A DNA stretch of 64,000 bases from Gammaproteobacteria bacterium (GCA_013214945.1 JABSRT010000026.1:1-64000); one strand, 5' to 3'; positions 40,776 through 50,457 are shown, counted from the first letter of the stretch. The notes: generated by a model not told the origin, from the letters alone. Program-made: numbers and translations.

Positions 40776-42347
40776 TTACATAGTTAAGCGACGCATGGTC
40801 CTAATTAAGTTACTGCGATCTATTTGTAACAGTCGAGCCGCAGCGGCTAAGTTTCCATGCGCCTGGCTTAGCGCCGTATCAATCAACTGACGTTGATATT
40901 GATCGGTTGCTTGGCGCAGCCCTAGCTGGGTAACATCATTGATTACTTCACTCACCGATGAAATACTATTGGCAGCATCACCAATATTACTACCTAGATT
41001 ACTCCGCTCACTGGGCGCTGATGTGAGCTGTAAATTAAGATGCTGGTCGCTAATGCTAACAATGCTCGCATGTCGCCCTTGTTCGCTAATGGCTTTAAGT
41101 GCTGCGCGACTCAACAGGTGCTCTAATTCTCGAACATTGCCCGGCCAGTCATAACGAGCCAGTTGTTCAATAGCACAAGCTTGTAAACGTAATTTTACGA
41201 CACCTAGCTGTTGCTGGCTTTTTTCAAGAAAGTAACCTGCCAATAACAAATAATCTTGATCACGCTGACGCAACGGCGGTACTAAGAGCGGATAAACACT
41301 TAATCGGTGATAAAGATCGGCTCTAAACCGACCTTCTTTGACTTCAAGCTGCAAGTCACGATTAGTCGCCGCGACAATTCTGACATCCACTACCGTGGTT
41401 TTGTCGCTGCCAACCCGCTGAATTTCACCATTTTGCAGTGCGCGTAACAACTTGGCTTGCGCTGGCAATGGCAACTCTCCTACTTCATCAAGAAATAAGG
41501 TGCCACCATCGGCCAATTCAAACCGCCCGCTACGTTGGTTAATCGCGCCAGAAAAAGCGCCTTTCACATGACCAAACAATTCACTTTCAATAATATTTTC
41601 AGGTAATGCGGCACAGTTTATTTGCACCAACGGCTGATTTTTTCGTTGCGATAGCTGGTGCAAACTTTTAGCAACCAGCTCTTTGCCGACCCCTGTTTCA
41701 CCAGTAATGAGCACCGATAAATTACTGGGGGCAACCGTGTTAATCTCACGCTGCATATCTTTAATTGCGGCACTGCGACCGATAATGTCACCCGAATTAA
41801 CCGTTGCGATCAAATGCTGAGTGACTTGTTGGTTATGCTCAACTTTACTCTCTAGTGCTTCGATATGCTGACTGGTTTTAATAACGGCTGCAACAGCGGC
41901 AATATAAGCACGGGTTTCCACCGGATCTAATGCCGAAAAGCTACCTGCTAGCATAGAATCAAGGGTTAATACGCCCCAAGGTTTGCCATCAATCAAAATA
42001 GTGCAGCCCATACAATCGTGCACTTGTAATTGCTCGCCACAGCCCTGTACTAAGCCATCGTAAGGATCGGCTAACGTACAGTCGCTATCAAACCGAGTAA
42101 TTTGCGGGTTGCTCAAAATATGTTGCAAGCGGGGGTGCTGGTCGATCACAAACTGGCGTGCTAGTGCTTGTTCCATTAAGCCGACTGTCGCAACAGGCAC
42201 TAAACAACCATCGTGTAATTTGAGTAACGCCACGACATCGCAAGGGATCGCGCGCTGAATGGCTAATACTAGCCGTTGGTAACGTTGGGCTTGAGTTAAT
42301 TGTCGATTTAAGTCTTCAACAATATCAATAAACGGAGAAATATTCAT
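40776..42347 (-). CDS. norR: Nitric-oxide-responsive sigma54 activator NorR
   Basis: About 523 residues (MNISPF... start at 42347; a start nine bases upstream is possible). The N-terminal GAF domain senses NO at a mononuclear iron; the DCTLADPYDGL stretch matches the iron-ligand region of NorR. The central AAA+ domain has Walker A GETGVGKEL, the sigma54-contact loop GAFSGAI (GAFTGA variant) and Walker B GGTLFLDEVGELP. The C-terminal Fis-type HTH is LAAAARLLQIDRSNLIRTMRRL. It is divergent from hmp, with two NorR-like sites and a -24/-12 promoter between them. Confidence 0.93.
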   Translation of the reverse strand: MNISPFIDIVEDLNRQLTQAQRYQRLVLAIQRAIPCDVVALLKLHDGCLVPVATVGLMEQALARQFVIDQHPRLQHILSNPQITRFDSDCTLADPYDGLVQGCGEQLQVHDCMGCTILIDGKPWGVLTLDSMLAGSFSALDPVETRAYIAAVAAVIKTSQHIEALESKVEHNQQVTQHLIATVNSGDIIGRSAAIKDMQREINTVAPSNLSVLITGETGVGKELVAKSLHQLSQRKNQPLVQINCAALPENIIESELFGHVKGAFSGAINQRSGRFELADGGTLFLDEVGELPLPAQAKLLRALQNGEIQRVGSDKTTVVDVRIVAATNRDLQLEVKEGRFRADLYHRLSVYPLLVPPLRQRDQDYLLLAGYFLEKSQQQLGVVKLRLQACAIEQLARYDWPGNVRELEHLLSRAALKAISEQGRHASIVSISDQHLNLQLTSAPSERSNLGSNIGDAANSISSVSEVINDVTQLGLRQATDQYQRQLIDTALSQAHGNLAAAARLLQIDRSNLIRTMRRLTM

Positions 42348-42371
42348 AAAGGTCATAATAACCTAATATGG

Positions 42372-42382
42372 GTCTAATTGAC
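42372..42382. promoter_or_regulatory. NorR-type site 1 (GT-N7-AC)
   Basis: GTCTAATTGAC fits the NorR core GT-N7-AC. It is one of two in the norR-hmp intergenic region, upstream of a sigma54 promoter, as expected for an enhancer. Confidence 0.6.
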
Positions 42383-42398
42383 ACGTTTATTGATCTAG

Positions 42399-42409
42399 GT
42401 CAATTTGAC
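42399..42409. promoter_or_regulatory. NorR-type site 2 (GT-N7-AC)
   Basis: GTCAATTTGAC, a near-palindromic GT-N7-AC core 27 bp from site 1. It overlaps TTGATCTAGGTCAA (42390-42403), which differs from an FNR box by one base, so anaerobic control is also possible. Confidence 0.6.
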
Positions 42410-42462
42410 TAGCTCGTGTTTAAGAACAAACTTTAAGTGTTATTAATCAGCGACTTACTTTC

Positions 42463-42479
42463 TTGGCACGTTTTGTGAT
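42463..42479 (+). promoter_or_regulatory. Sigma54 (-24/-12) promoter of hmp
   Basis: TTGGCACG, four bases, then GTGAT. The -24 element is a perfect TGGCACG. The -12 element has GA instead of GC at the usual spacing. It lies 43 bp before the hmp start codon, in agreement with NorR control. Confidence 0.7.
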
Positions 42480-42521
42480 AAGTGATTGCTGATCTCAATT
42501 AATTTCCCATAGGAATCGGCA

Positions 42522-43703
42522 ATGTTAGACAGCAACACAGTAAAAATTATTAAAGCCACGGTGCCCGTATTAAAAATTCACGCCAATGACATTACCCGAA
42601 CGTTTTATCCGTTACTTTTTAGCCAACATCCCGATGTTGTGCCTTATTTCAATCAGACTAACCAAGGTAAAGGCAGCCAGCCAAAAGCATTAGCCAGTGC
42701 AGTGATCGCCTATGGCGCTAACATCGATGCCTTGGGAAATTTAAGCGACGCAGTCAGTAAAATAGTTCAAAAGCATGTGTCGCTGGGCATAATGCCTGAT
42801 CAATATGACGCGGTCGGAAGTTGCTTACTGCAAGCGATAAAAATTGTGCTTGGCGACGGCGCAACTGACGAAGTAATTGATGCGTGGGGCAAAGCTTATG
42901 GCCAATTAGCCAGCATTCTTATTGCGGCAGAAGAAACGGCTTACGCACAAAACGAGCAGCAACTTGGCGGCTGGCGTGGCCAACGTCAATTTAAGTTGGT
43001 TAAGCGGATTGAGGAAAGTTCGGTTATTAGCTCTTTTTACTTTGAGCCCACCGATGGCAAGGCCCTGCCCTTGTTTAAGCCCGGCCAATTTTTAACGATT
43101 ATCGTTACCACCCAAGCGGGCGAAAAAATTCGTCGAAATTACAGCTTGTCTGATGCGCCCGGCATGAGCTATTTACGCATCAGCGTTAAACGCGAACCAG
43201 AGGGTGTCGTCTCGAACCTGCTGCATGACAAGCTCAAGCTTGATGATTGTGTTGAACTGTTACACCCGGCTGGTGATTTTACCTTACGTAAAAATACCAA
43301 ACCTTTAATATTATTAACCGCTGGTGTTGGCATTACACCGGCAATTAGCATGCTTAATAGTGAAGCCGGTTCAGGACGAGATATTCGTTTTATTCATGCC
43401 GCTCTTGACAGTAAGGTTCATGCGTTTAAAGACCATGTTGCGCAATTAACAGCAACCCATGATCATATTTCGCCCTTTTACATTTATAGCAATCCACAAG
43501 CATCGTGCCAGCCAGATGCCACGGGCTTTATTACCGAGCAACTAATTGCCCAGCAATTGCCAGAGGATCGCGATGTTGAATTTTATTTACTCGGTCCTAA
43601 GCCATTTATGCAAAGCGCTTTAGCCATTGCACACAAACTAGGCATAGCACCTGCTCAAATTCATTATGAGTTTTTTGGCCCAACTGAAAGTTTAACGGTT
43701 TAA
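42522..43703 (+). CDS. hmp: Flavohemoglobin, nitric oxide dioxygenase Hmp
   Basis: 393 residues, the family length. The globin domain (1-145) carries the proximal His in VQKHVSLGIMPDQY. It is followed by an FAD-binding domain (RRNYSLSDAPG) and an NAD-binding domain (LLTAGVGITPAISML), with the C-terminal FFGP signature (HYEFFGPTESL). It oxidises NO to nitrate with NADH and O2. It is divergent from norR and behind a sigma54-type promoter. Confidence 0.96.
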   Translation: MLDSNTVKIIKATVPVLKIHANDITRTFYPLLFSQHPDVVPYFNQTNQGKGSQPKALASAVIAYGANIDALGNLSDAVSKIVQKHVSLGIMPDQYDAVGSCLLQAIKIVLGDGATDEVIDAWGKAYGQLASILIAAEETAYAQNEQQLGGWRGQRQFKLVKRIEESSVISSFYFEPTDGKALPLFKPGQFLTIIVTTQAGEKIRRNYSLSDAPGMSYLRISVKREPEGVVSNLLHDKLKLDDCVELLHPAGDFTLRKNTKPLILLTAGVGITPAISMLNSEAGSGRDIRFIHAALDSKVHAFKDHVAQLTATHDHISPFYIYSNPQASCQPDATGFITEQLIAQQLPEDRDVEFYLLGPKPFMQSALAIAHKLGIAPAQIHYEFFGPTESLTV

Positions 43704-43786
43704 TCAATAAAGCGAGGAGTAACTAAACGAAAGGTTAGTGTGTTGAGGTTGATGTAATACAGCGACATAAGCCTCAACTCTTAAAC

Positions 43787-44398
43787 TTATTTAATTTGAT
43801 AACCGCGAATAAACATTGCCACGGTGTTCTCAATGTACTGATTGATTTGGTCGGGGCTATTGGTTGTTTCAACGTTAAATTCGAGCTGGATGCAAATCTC
43901 GCCTTTTATCGCACACAAGAATTGCACGGCGGCATGACGGGTATTGTCGATATCAAGCAAGCGGCGTTTAACAAATTCACGCATTACCTTGTCAAGCTCA
44001 TTAATCATCCGTTCTGGGCCTGCTTCATAAAACAACCGCGAGACATGGGGGTATGTGACAGACTCGGCAACACAGGTTCGATGCATTTCTACCGCAGCTT
44101 GCGACGTCATCAGCGCAATAAAATTTGTCGCAATTTCAGTTAAGGCCTGTTGCGGGTTATCGAGCTTATCATTAACTAAGTCAACGATATTATGCGCAAT
44201 GCACTTACAGCTAATGGCATCGGTAAATAATTCATCTTTACTACCAAAATGGCTATAAACAGTTTGCTTTGACACCCCAGCTTGCTTAGCAACTTGTTCC
44301 ATACTGGTCGCAGCGAAGCCTTTTTCGCAAAACAATTCGGTGGCTGCGTGTTGGATTAACGCCCGTTTTTCTTCACTTTTGGTTCTAAGTTTACTCAT
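43787..44398 (-). CDS. TetR/AcrR-family repressor of the RND pump
   Basis: 203 residues from the ATG at 44398 (MSKLRTKSEEKR, GAGAG upstream). The TetR HTH is in FAATSMEQVAKQAGVSKQTVYSHFGSKDELF, followed by an AefR/TetR_C-like ligand-binding domain. A 15-bp palindrome (ACTAGACTGTCCAGT) lies 20 bp upstream of its start, and a near-identical one lies before the MFP/RND operon at 45631. It therefore very probably represses both itself and the pump. Confidence 0.88.
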   Translation of the reverse strand: MSKLRTKSEEKRALIQHAATELFCEKGFAATSMEQVAKQAGVSKQTVYSHFGSKDELFTDAISCKCIAHNIVDLVNDKLDNPQQALTEIATNFIALMTSQAAVEMHRTCVAESVTYPHVSRLFYEAGPERMINELDKVMREFVKRRLLDIDNTRHAAVQFLCAIKGEICIQLEFNVETTNSPDQINQYIENTVAMFIRGYQIK

Positions 44399-44406
44399 AT
44401 CTCTCG

Positions 44407-44522
44407 CTTTTAACAAAACTAGACTGTCCAGTATGATCAATAGTGGGCTGTCTATTGCCATAGGTTACGTTATTACTTCGGATATTGCCATGGTGACCGC
44501 GTTTTTTCAAAAGTACCTATGA
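44407..44522 (+). pseudogene. Truncated duplicate of the efflux-operon promoter and gene start
   Basis: 44407-44513 is a close copy of 45620-45733, the promoter, operator and first codons of the MFP gene. Both contain gatattgccatg followed by an accgcgtttttt run. In this copy the coding start at 44490 reads MVTAFFQKYL and stops at 44522, against MQTAFFSKVYIA in the intact gene. The two copies flank the 174-residue secreted-protein gene. Confidence 0.85.
44418..44432. promoter_or_regulatory. TetR operator copy 1
   Basis: Palindrome ACTAGACTGTCCAGT (arms ACT-n-GAC / GTC-n-AGT), 20 bp before the tetR start codon. Confidence 0.75.
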
Positions 44523-44911
44523 TCCCAGCAACACCCTGTAATTAATGACGTTATATATTAGCTTTACCATAAGCTTGTACGCTAAGTGATTGCTCGTAAT
44601 CTTGTTTGATGATGGTTTAACGGTTGCTAACACTTTGATTTTTATAAACACGTAAAAATATCTCTCACGTTCTGCTCAAATTAACTAAACTAAACACGAT
44701 TAAAATCAGGACAATCGGTTGGTTAAATTGTCCAGTTCTCTTTAAATGACCTATTACCTCCAGCCAACAAACGATTTCACAATCAACAGATAACAGTCAC
44801 TAAAATGGAGACCTATTGCCAATTGCACGCTAGCACTGTTAATTCAACCACAACAAGTCGGTCGCTCTTTACTAATATTTAAAATAATTAACTAATATAA
44901 GGAACATATTA
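44523..44911. other. Intergenic region before the secreted-protein gene
   Basis: About 390 bp without a gene. The start at 44912 is preceded by ATAAGGAAC. Confidence 0.4.
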
Positions 44912-45436
44912 ATGAACAGAACTAATGTTTTAGGCATCGTAGTTTTATCTCTGAGTTTAGTTTCAGCAACGGCCAATGCTGTAACCCCGGGTACTTATAC
45001 TGCGATCACAGGTTTCGCAAAAACACTCTCTGTTACTGAAACAGAACAATTAGGATACTTTCGCGTTATATTAATCAATAGCAACCCGGCAATAACAAGA
45101 AAGCGACATATTGAGCTTAAAGGCGTAATGAAAGGTTTATTAAATCCCGATTACAGCTTAAGTCACACTTTTGTGAATAAAAAACGTAAAGGGGTGATGT
45201 ATACCGCTGGCGATTCAATCACGCAAGTTTACGCCGGTGACCCATATTGTTCAGATAATGTAACGCCTTTTAAAGTTCAACAAACATTAACCATTGTTGC
45301 TGGCACAGGTAAATACTCAAACGTGCTGCCCGGCAGTACGATTGTGGTAACTGGCACCATCAATAACTGCCCTAATTTAAGTAAATATGGCCGTAATAAT
45401 TTTGAAGTTACTGGCGGCACAGTAACGTTTCAGTGA
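44912..45436 (+). CDS. Small secreted protein of unknown function
   Basis: 174 residues with a clear signal peptide ending TANA and a good AAGGAAC ribosome binding site. The mature part is predicted to be all beta, with repeated strand patterns (TYTAITGFAKTLSVTETEQLGYFRV, IELKGVMKGLLNPDYSLSHTF, TLTIVAGTGKYSNVLPGSTIVVTGTI). The GTGKYSNVLPGSTIVVTG stretch resembles lipocalin/AOC-barrel-type proteins in pattern, but I cannot assign a family. It is inserted between the two copies of the TetR operator segment, so it may have been added to the locus as a unit. It ends in a strong terminator. Confidence 0.75.
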   Translation: MNRTNVLGIVVLSLSLVSATANAVTPGTYTAITGFAKTLSVTETEQLGYFRVILINSNPAITRKRHIELKGVMKGLLNPDYSLSHTFVNKKRKGVMYTAGDSITQVYAGDPYCSDNVTPFKVQQTLTIVAGTGKYSNVLPGSTIVVTGTINNCPNLSKYGRNNFEVTGGTVTFQ

Positions 45437-45482
45437 GTTAATCTGAGTTATACCTTGAGATCAAAAACGTAATGTTCGCTGT

Positions 45483-45517
45483 AATGTGGATCAGTTTAGA
45501 GCTGATCCGCATTTTTT
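45483..45517 (+). terminator. Rho-independent terminator
   Basis: 12-bp stem AATGTGGATCAG / CTGATCCGCATT (one G-T pair), 7-base loop, followed by a run of T; 46 bp after the stop codon. Confidence 0.88.
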
Positions 45518-45630
45518 ATTTTCAGGGTAACGTTTGATCTGATTTCACCAATATTTGTAGCGCGATTTTTTGGCTAAGTGTACATTCAATACTGTTGTAA
45601 TTTCACTCACATCACTCATTCTTTAATCAA

Positions 45631-45645
45631 ACTAGACAGTCCAGT
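45631..45645. promoter_or_regulatory. TetR operator copy 2 (efflux operon)
   Basis: ACTAGACAGTCCAGT differs from copy 1 only at the central base. It lies 62 bp before the MFP start codon. Confidence 0.75.
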
Positions 45646-45706
45646 TTGATTAATTTAGAATGGAATTATTAGTTCCATAGATTACGATATTACATAGGAT
45701 ATTGCC

Positions 45707-46870
45707 ATGCAGACCGCGTTTTTTTCAAAAGTATATATTGCGAATCGGCGCAAGCTGTCATTAATTACGATTATGCTAGGGACCAGCCTGATTGTCACTG
45801 GTTGTGGTGATTCACAAGCCCAAGCGCCGAGTGAAAGTCCTTATGCTCATCAAGCAAGTAGCGATATATTAAGCCAGCAATCACAATATTTGGTTAAGCG
45901 TAAATTTATTGGTAAAGTCCAGGCTAAGCAAAATGCTAATCTTGGTTTTGAACAAGCCGGTAAAGTAACCGCCATTTTTGTTGATGAAGGTAAATTAGTC
46001 AAACAAGGTGATATTCTCGCGCAGCAAGATACTAAATTGCTGTTAATTGAACGCAAGGATCTTCAAGTTCAGTTAAGCCAAAATAAAGCAGATCAAAAAT
46101 TACTTGCTACCAATCTGCGCCGAGTAACAACCCTCAACAAAAAGAATTACTCCTCGGCGCAAAGTCTTGATGAATTGCAAACCAAACAGCAAGTACTTAC
46201 TTTATCGGCCCAACGGATCAAAACCAATTTAAGCGCCAACCAAATAAAAATAGCCAAGTCTAGCCTGCTCGCCCCTTTTGATGCCGTGATCAGTAAACGT
46301 TTTATTTCGATCGGTGAAGTTGTTGCCGCCGGCACGCCAGCGATCAATACATTGCAAACATCCAAACCCGAAATTAAAGTCGGCGTGCCTGTCGCATTAG
46401 CCCAACAGCTCAAATTAAATCAATTATTTACTGTCACTATTGCTCAGCAGGCACATCAGGCAACGTTATTAACTAAAGGCTTAGATGTCGACCCACAAAC
46501 CAGAACCGTTCAACTGCGTTTTAAACTAAACAATAACTCGCCTTTAATTAACGGCCAACTGGCTTATTTGAACTTGAACCAGACTAATAAAAATGTCGGT
46601 TATTGGGTGCCTATTTCCGCCCTTACCGATGGAGTTCGTGGTTTGTGGAATCTCTATATTTTGCAACCACAGCAACAAGCCGCGTTATTCACCTTGCAAA
46701 GCCGTAATGTCGAAGTTTTATACCTCACCCAAGAAAAGGCTTACATCAGTGGTGCAATAAATGATGGCGAACGCTACCTTTCCGCGGGTCTGCACCGCCT
46801 AGTACCCGGCCAGTTAGTCACCAGTGGCGATGTTTTAGCAAATAGTATCGCACTGGCGGAGCAACAATAA
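45707..46870 (+). CDS. RND efflux periplasmic adaptor (MFP) lipoprotein
   Basis: 387 residues. The lipobox LIVTGC at about residues 28-33 follows a signal peptide and gives an acylated N-terminus. The HlyD-like layout is visible: biotinyl-lipoyl half (KVQAKQNANLGFEQAGKVTAIFVDEGKLVKQGDILAQQD), a coiled-coil hairpin, a second lipoyl half (SLLAPFDAVISKRFISIGEVV) and beta-barrel/proximal domains. It links the inner-membrane pump to an outer-membrane channel. Its stop overlaps the RND start by one base (TAATG). It is controlled by the TetR operator upstream. No outer-membrane channel gene is present here. Confidence 0.93.
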   Translation: MQTAFFSKVYIANRRKLSLITIMLGTSLIVTGCGDSQAQAPSESPYAHQASSDILSQQSQYLVKRKFIGKVQAKQNANLGFEQAGKVTAIFVDEGKLVKQGDILAQQDTKLLLIERKDLQVQLSQNKADQKLLATNLRRVTTLNKKNYSSAQSLDELQTKQQVLTLSAQRIKTNLSANQIKIAKSSLLAPFDAVISKRFISIGEVVAAGTPAINTLQTSKPEIKVGVPVALAQQLKLNQLFTVTIAQQAHQATLLTKGLDVDPQTRTVQLRFKLNNNSPLINGQLAYLNLNQTNKNVGYWVPISALTDGVRGLWNLYILQPQQQAALFTLQSRNVEVLYLTQEKAYISGAINDGERYLSAGLHRLVPGQLVTSGDVLANSIALAEQQ

Positions 46871-49800
46871 TGTTAAAAGCCTTTATTGAAAATGGTCGAT
46901 TATTGGCATTAATGATTATTGTGTTAATTGTTGCTGGTTTGGGCGCGTTATCAACCTTACCTCGTACTGAAGATCCGCGCATAACGAACCGAGTCGCCAG
47001 TGTTTTTACAGCCTTGCCTGGTGCCAGCGCCGAGCGAGTTGAAACCCTTGTCACCGAGCTCATTGAAAGTAAGTTAAGTAAGTTATCGCAAATAAAAAAC
47101 ATTACTTCAACCTCGCGGCCAGGTGTATCACTGGTAAAAATTGAACTAAAAGACAGCATCACCGACACCGTACCAATTTGGTCACGGGCGCGCGACCTGC
47201 TTAATGATGTCACGCCATCATTACCCAGCGCCGCGTCAGTACCACGACTCGATGATGACCGAGGTTACGCATTTACCATGTTAATTGGCTTAAAGTGGGC
47301 CGGCAGCGGCGATGCCAACTTAGCCATTCTCGGTCGTTATGCTAAAGAGTTAAAAAACATGTTACGTACGGTTGGCGGAACCGATTTTGTGGATGTTTAT
47401 GGCGAACCAGAAGAAGAAATTCTGTTGGAAATAGACCCAGACCGTATTGCCAGCATGGGATTGTCGGTCGCCGATATCGCTCAGCACCTTGCGGCATCGG
47501 ATGCTAAGGTTAGCGCTGGCAAACTTGTTAATCCATATAACCAATTACAGGTTGAATTAACGGGTGATTTCGATTCAGTAAATCGGATACGCCAAGTACC
47601 ATTAGTTAATGACCAGCACGGTTATATTACCCGAGTCGCTGATATCGCAACGGTCAGTCGCCACATTAAGTCACCAGCCACTGAGCTAGTCAACATCGAA
47701 GACCAACCGGCTGTTGTGGTTGGCACCAGAATGCTGCCTAAGCTGCGAATAGATCAATGGAGCAATACGGTTGAACAACGACTTGAACAATTTAGCCAAA
47801 ATTTACCCAGTAATATTGAACTTGAGATCCTGTTTAATCAAAACAGCTACACCGATACTCGGTTAAAGGAACTGGTCGAGAATATTCTGGTGGGGTTTGG
47901 CTTAATCGCCGTGGTGTTACTGCTGTCGTTAGGTTGGCGTTCGGCGCTTGTCGTGACGTTGTCCTTGCCATTAACGGTATTATTTACCCTAAGTGTGATG
48001 AAATATTACGGCCTGCCTATTCACCAAATGTCAGTCACCGGACTGGTGGTGGCACTGGGTATTATGGTTGACAATGCTATTGTAATGGTCGACACCATTC
48101 AGCAACGCTTGCAACAAGGTGCCAAAGCCACTGCTGCGGTAATTTCAACCCTAAAACATTTATGGCTGCCTTTATTAGGATCAACCCTGACAACAATTTT
48201 GGCCTTTATGCCTATCGTTCTAATGCCCGGGCCTGCGGGTGAATTTGTCGGTGGCATTGCACTAAGCGTGATCTTTTCTTTAATTGGCTCTTACATTATT
48301 TCCCATGTCATTGTCTCGACGTTAGCGGGACGTTTTGTCCGAGTCAATAACGCAAGCAAGCAGCGTTGGTATCACAACGGCGTGCGGCTCGAGCGCGTTA
48401 GTAAGCTATTTAGACGCTCGTTGGCGATGGTACTTCGCGCGCCACGCACTGCAATTGCCTTAGTGTTTATTTTACCTTTGACAGGATTTATGTTGGCGGG
48501 ACAGTTACAAGAGCAGTTTTTCCCAGCGTCTGATCGCGATATGTTTCATATTGAGCTCAACTTGCCGTCACAAAGCAGTATTTTACAAACCGAAACAGTG
48601 ACCAAGCAAATCAGCGCCGTGTTAAACCAGCAATCAGGTATAAAGGATGTGCGTTGGTTTATTGGTAACAATGCGCCCTCTTTCTATTACAACATGGTGC
48701 CACGCAATGAAGGCGCGGCTAATTTTGCCCAGGCGATGATCACCGCGCACGACTATCAGGCGGCTAACCGGCTAATTCCTCAGCTGCAACAACAGCTCGA
48801 TCAGCAATTTCCATTTGCCCAAATATTAGTTAGAAAACTTGAACAAGGCCCTCCGTTTAATGCGCCCGTTGAAATGAGACTTTATGGTTCTAATCTCAAT
48901 ACCTTAAAAATATTAGGGCTTGAACTGCGCCGTATACTGTCGACTACCGAGGATGTTATTCATACACGAGCGACCTTACAACCTGGCACACCGAAAGTCA
49001 GGCTGAAAATCAACGAAGACGCAGCTCAACTGTCAGGTATGTCACTTAACGCGATAGCTGCGCAGTTACAATCGGCATTACAGGGGCAAACTGGCGGTTC
49101 AGTTATCGAAGCGACCGAATCAATTCCAGTACGAGTACGTTTAGGCAGTGATAACCGCCAAGATATTGAAGACTTATATAACTTAAACCTTATCTCAGGT
49201 GACGGTCAGACGAGCATACCGTTGTCAGCAATTTCAAGCTTAAGCATTAAGCCTAGCCTTGGCGCTATTCCTCACCGCAACAATAGTCGGGTTAACGTGA
49301 TTGAAGGCTATATTCGCGCGGGGATATTACCTTCAATTGTGGTCAAACGATTGCAAATTGAATTAGAAAAACAACAATTTACCCTGCCAGCAGGTTACCG
49401 CTTGGAATTTGGCGGTGAGGCGGCCAAACGCAACAATGCAATAGGCAATTTAATGGCCAGTATAGGGGTTATTATGACCCTGCTTATTACCATTATAGTG
49501 TTACTTTTTAATTCATTTAGACTCGGTGGTTTAATTTTCCTTTCTGCCTTTCAATCAATTGGCCTAGGATTACTCAGTGTATATCTGTTTAATTACCCGT
49601 TTGGCTTTACCGTGATTATTGGTTTATTAGGCTTAATGGGATTAGCGATTAATGCCGCGATTGTGATAGTCGCTGAACTAAAAACAAACCCGCAAGCGAT
49701 GGCTGGTGATAGCGATGCGATCATCGATGCCGTATTAAGTTGTACCCGCCATATTACCTCAACAACGATCACCACCGTTGGTGGATTTTTACCGCTGATC

Positions 49801-49950
49801 TTAGCGGGCGGTGGCTTTTGGCCACCCTTTGCCGTGGCTATTGCGGGCGGCACCGTATTAACCACGTTATTATCATTTTACTTTGTGCCAGCGGCCTTTA
49901 AACTGCTAATGCGCCATAAAACGGTGAGTGCCGCGGCTTCGTTAGCCTAA
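46870..49950 (+). CDS. RND efflux transporter permease (HAE1 family)
   Basis: 1026 residues, the normal length. It has 12 predicted membrane helices, two large periplasmic loops, N-terminal motif LSTLPRTEDPRITNR, motif VVALGIMVDNAIVMVDTI containing the Asp pair of the proton relay, LMGLAINAAIVIVAEL and a GGGFWPPFAVAIAGG C-terminal helix. It exports hydrophobic or toxic compounds with proton influx. The substrate is unknown. It forms an operon with the MFP gene upstream. Confidence 0.95.
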   Translation: MLKAFIENGRLLALMIIVLIVAGLGALSTLPRTEDPRITNRVASVFTALPGASAERVETLVTELIESKLSKLSQIKNITSTSRPGVSLVKIELKDSITDTVPIWSRARDLLNDVTPSLPSAASVPRLDDDRGYAFTMLIGLKWAGSGDANLAILGRYAKELKNMLRTVGGTDFVDVYGEPEEEILLEIDPDRIASMGLSVADIAQHLAASDAKVSAGKLVNPYNQLQVELTGDFDSVNRIRQVPLVNDQHGYITRVADIATVSRHIKSPATELVNIEDQPAVVVGTRMLPKLRIDQWSNTVEQRLEQFSQNLPSNIELEILFNQNSYTDTRLKELVENILVGFGLIAVVLLLSLGWRSALVVTLSLPLTVLFTLSVMKYYGLPIHQMSVTGLVVALGIMVDNAIVMVDTIQQRLQQGAKATAAVISTLKHLWLPLLGSTLTTILAFMPIVLMPGPAGEFVGGIALSVIFSLIGSYIISHVIVSTLAGRFVRVNNASKQRWYHNGVRLERVSKLFRRSLAMVLRAPRTAIALVFILPLTGFMLAGQLQEQFFPASDRDMFHIELNLPSQSSILQTETVTKQISAVLNQQSGIKDVRWFIGNNAPSFYYNMVPRNEGAANFAQAMITAHDYQAANRLIPQLQQQLDQQFPFAQILVRKLEQGPPFNAPVEMRLYGSNLNTLKILGLELRRILSTTEDVIHTRATLQPGTPKVRLKINEDAAQLSGMSLNAIAAQLQSALQGQTGGSVIEATESIPVRVRLGSDNRQDIEDLYNLNLISGDGQTSIPLSAISSLSIKPSLGAIPHRNNSRVNVIEGYIRAGILPSIVVKRLQIELEKQQFTLPAGYRLEFGGEAAKRNNAIGNLMASIGVIMTLLITIIVLLFNSFRLGGLIFLSAFQSIGLGLLSVYLFNYPFGFTVIIGLLGLMGLAINAAIVIVAELKTNPQAMAGDSDAIIDAVLSCTRHITSTTITTVGGFLPLILAGGGFWPPFAVAIAGGTVLTTLLSFYFVPAAFKLLMRHKTVSAAASLA

Positions 49951-50457
49951 AATGTAAGGTGCCGAGTTAGTATATCGTCGGCATTGAACTAAGGTTCTGT
50001 TGTTTTACGAGCGGTATTACTGCAAAAAGGCCATCGAATATTAACGGTTACTGTAATGCGCTAACGCTATTAGTTAGTGCATTACATGACGTATTACTGC
50101 AATAACGAATATACGTTAGCAGATGGCTATTACTGTTTGCCGCTACGTTATTGCTCTACTCTCGCTAACACAACGCCCATTCCAATAAACAAAGAACCAA
50201 TTCGACCATCTGTACAGTAGCTTTAAATCACCCTGACGCCACCACATTTAAACAACCTTTATTAAAGGGCTAATTTCACTACAACTGATTCCATGCAAAG
50301 GCATTGCCCCTTCGGGTTGCTCACCACCGCCGCATAATTTATTCTCTTTTTTCTTATTATCAATAATGATAAATTCTGATTTTTTCTACTAGAATTAGAC
50401 AGAGGTACTTGTAGTGTTAGTGATGTAGTGAATTTGGGTTTGACTAAGGTTATAACC
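49951..50457. other. Intergenic region with a long hairpin
   Basis: 507 bp without a gene. It contains the hairpin 50052-50086 (14-bp stem, one mismatch, TGTAATGCGCTAAC / GTTAGTGCATTACA), which probably ends the efflux operon. The promoter of the downstream kinase gene should also lie here. Confidence 0.5.

Noticed and set aside
50052..50086. attC/integron-like hairpin (CTAAC ... GTTAG)
   Set aside because: The arms do not fit the RYYYAAC/GTTRRRY core rules, there is no integrase, and a 14-bp stem is simply a good candidate terminator of the efflux operon.
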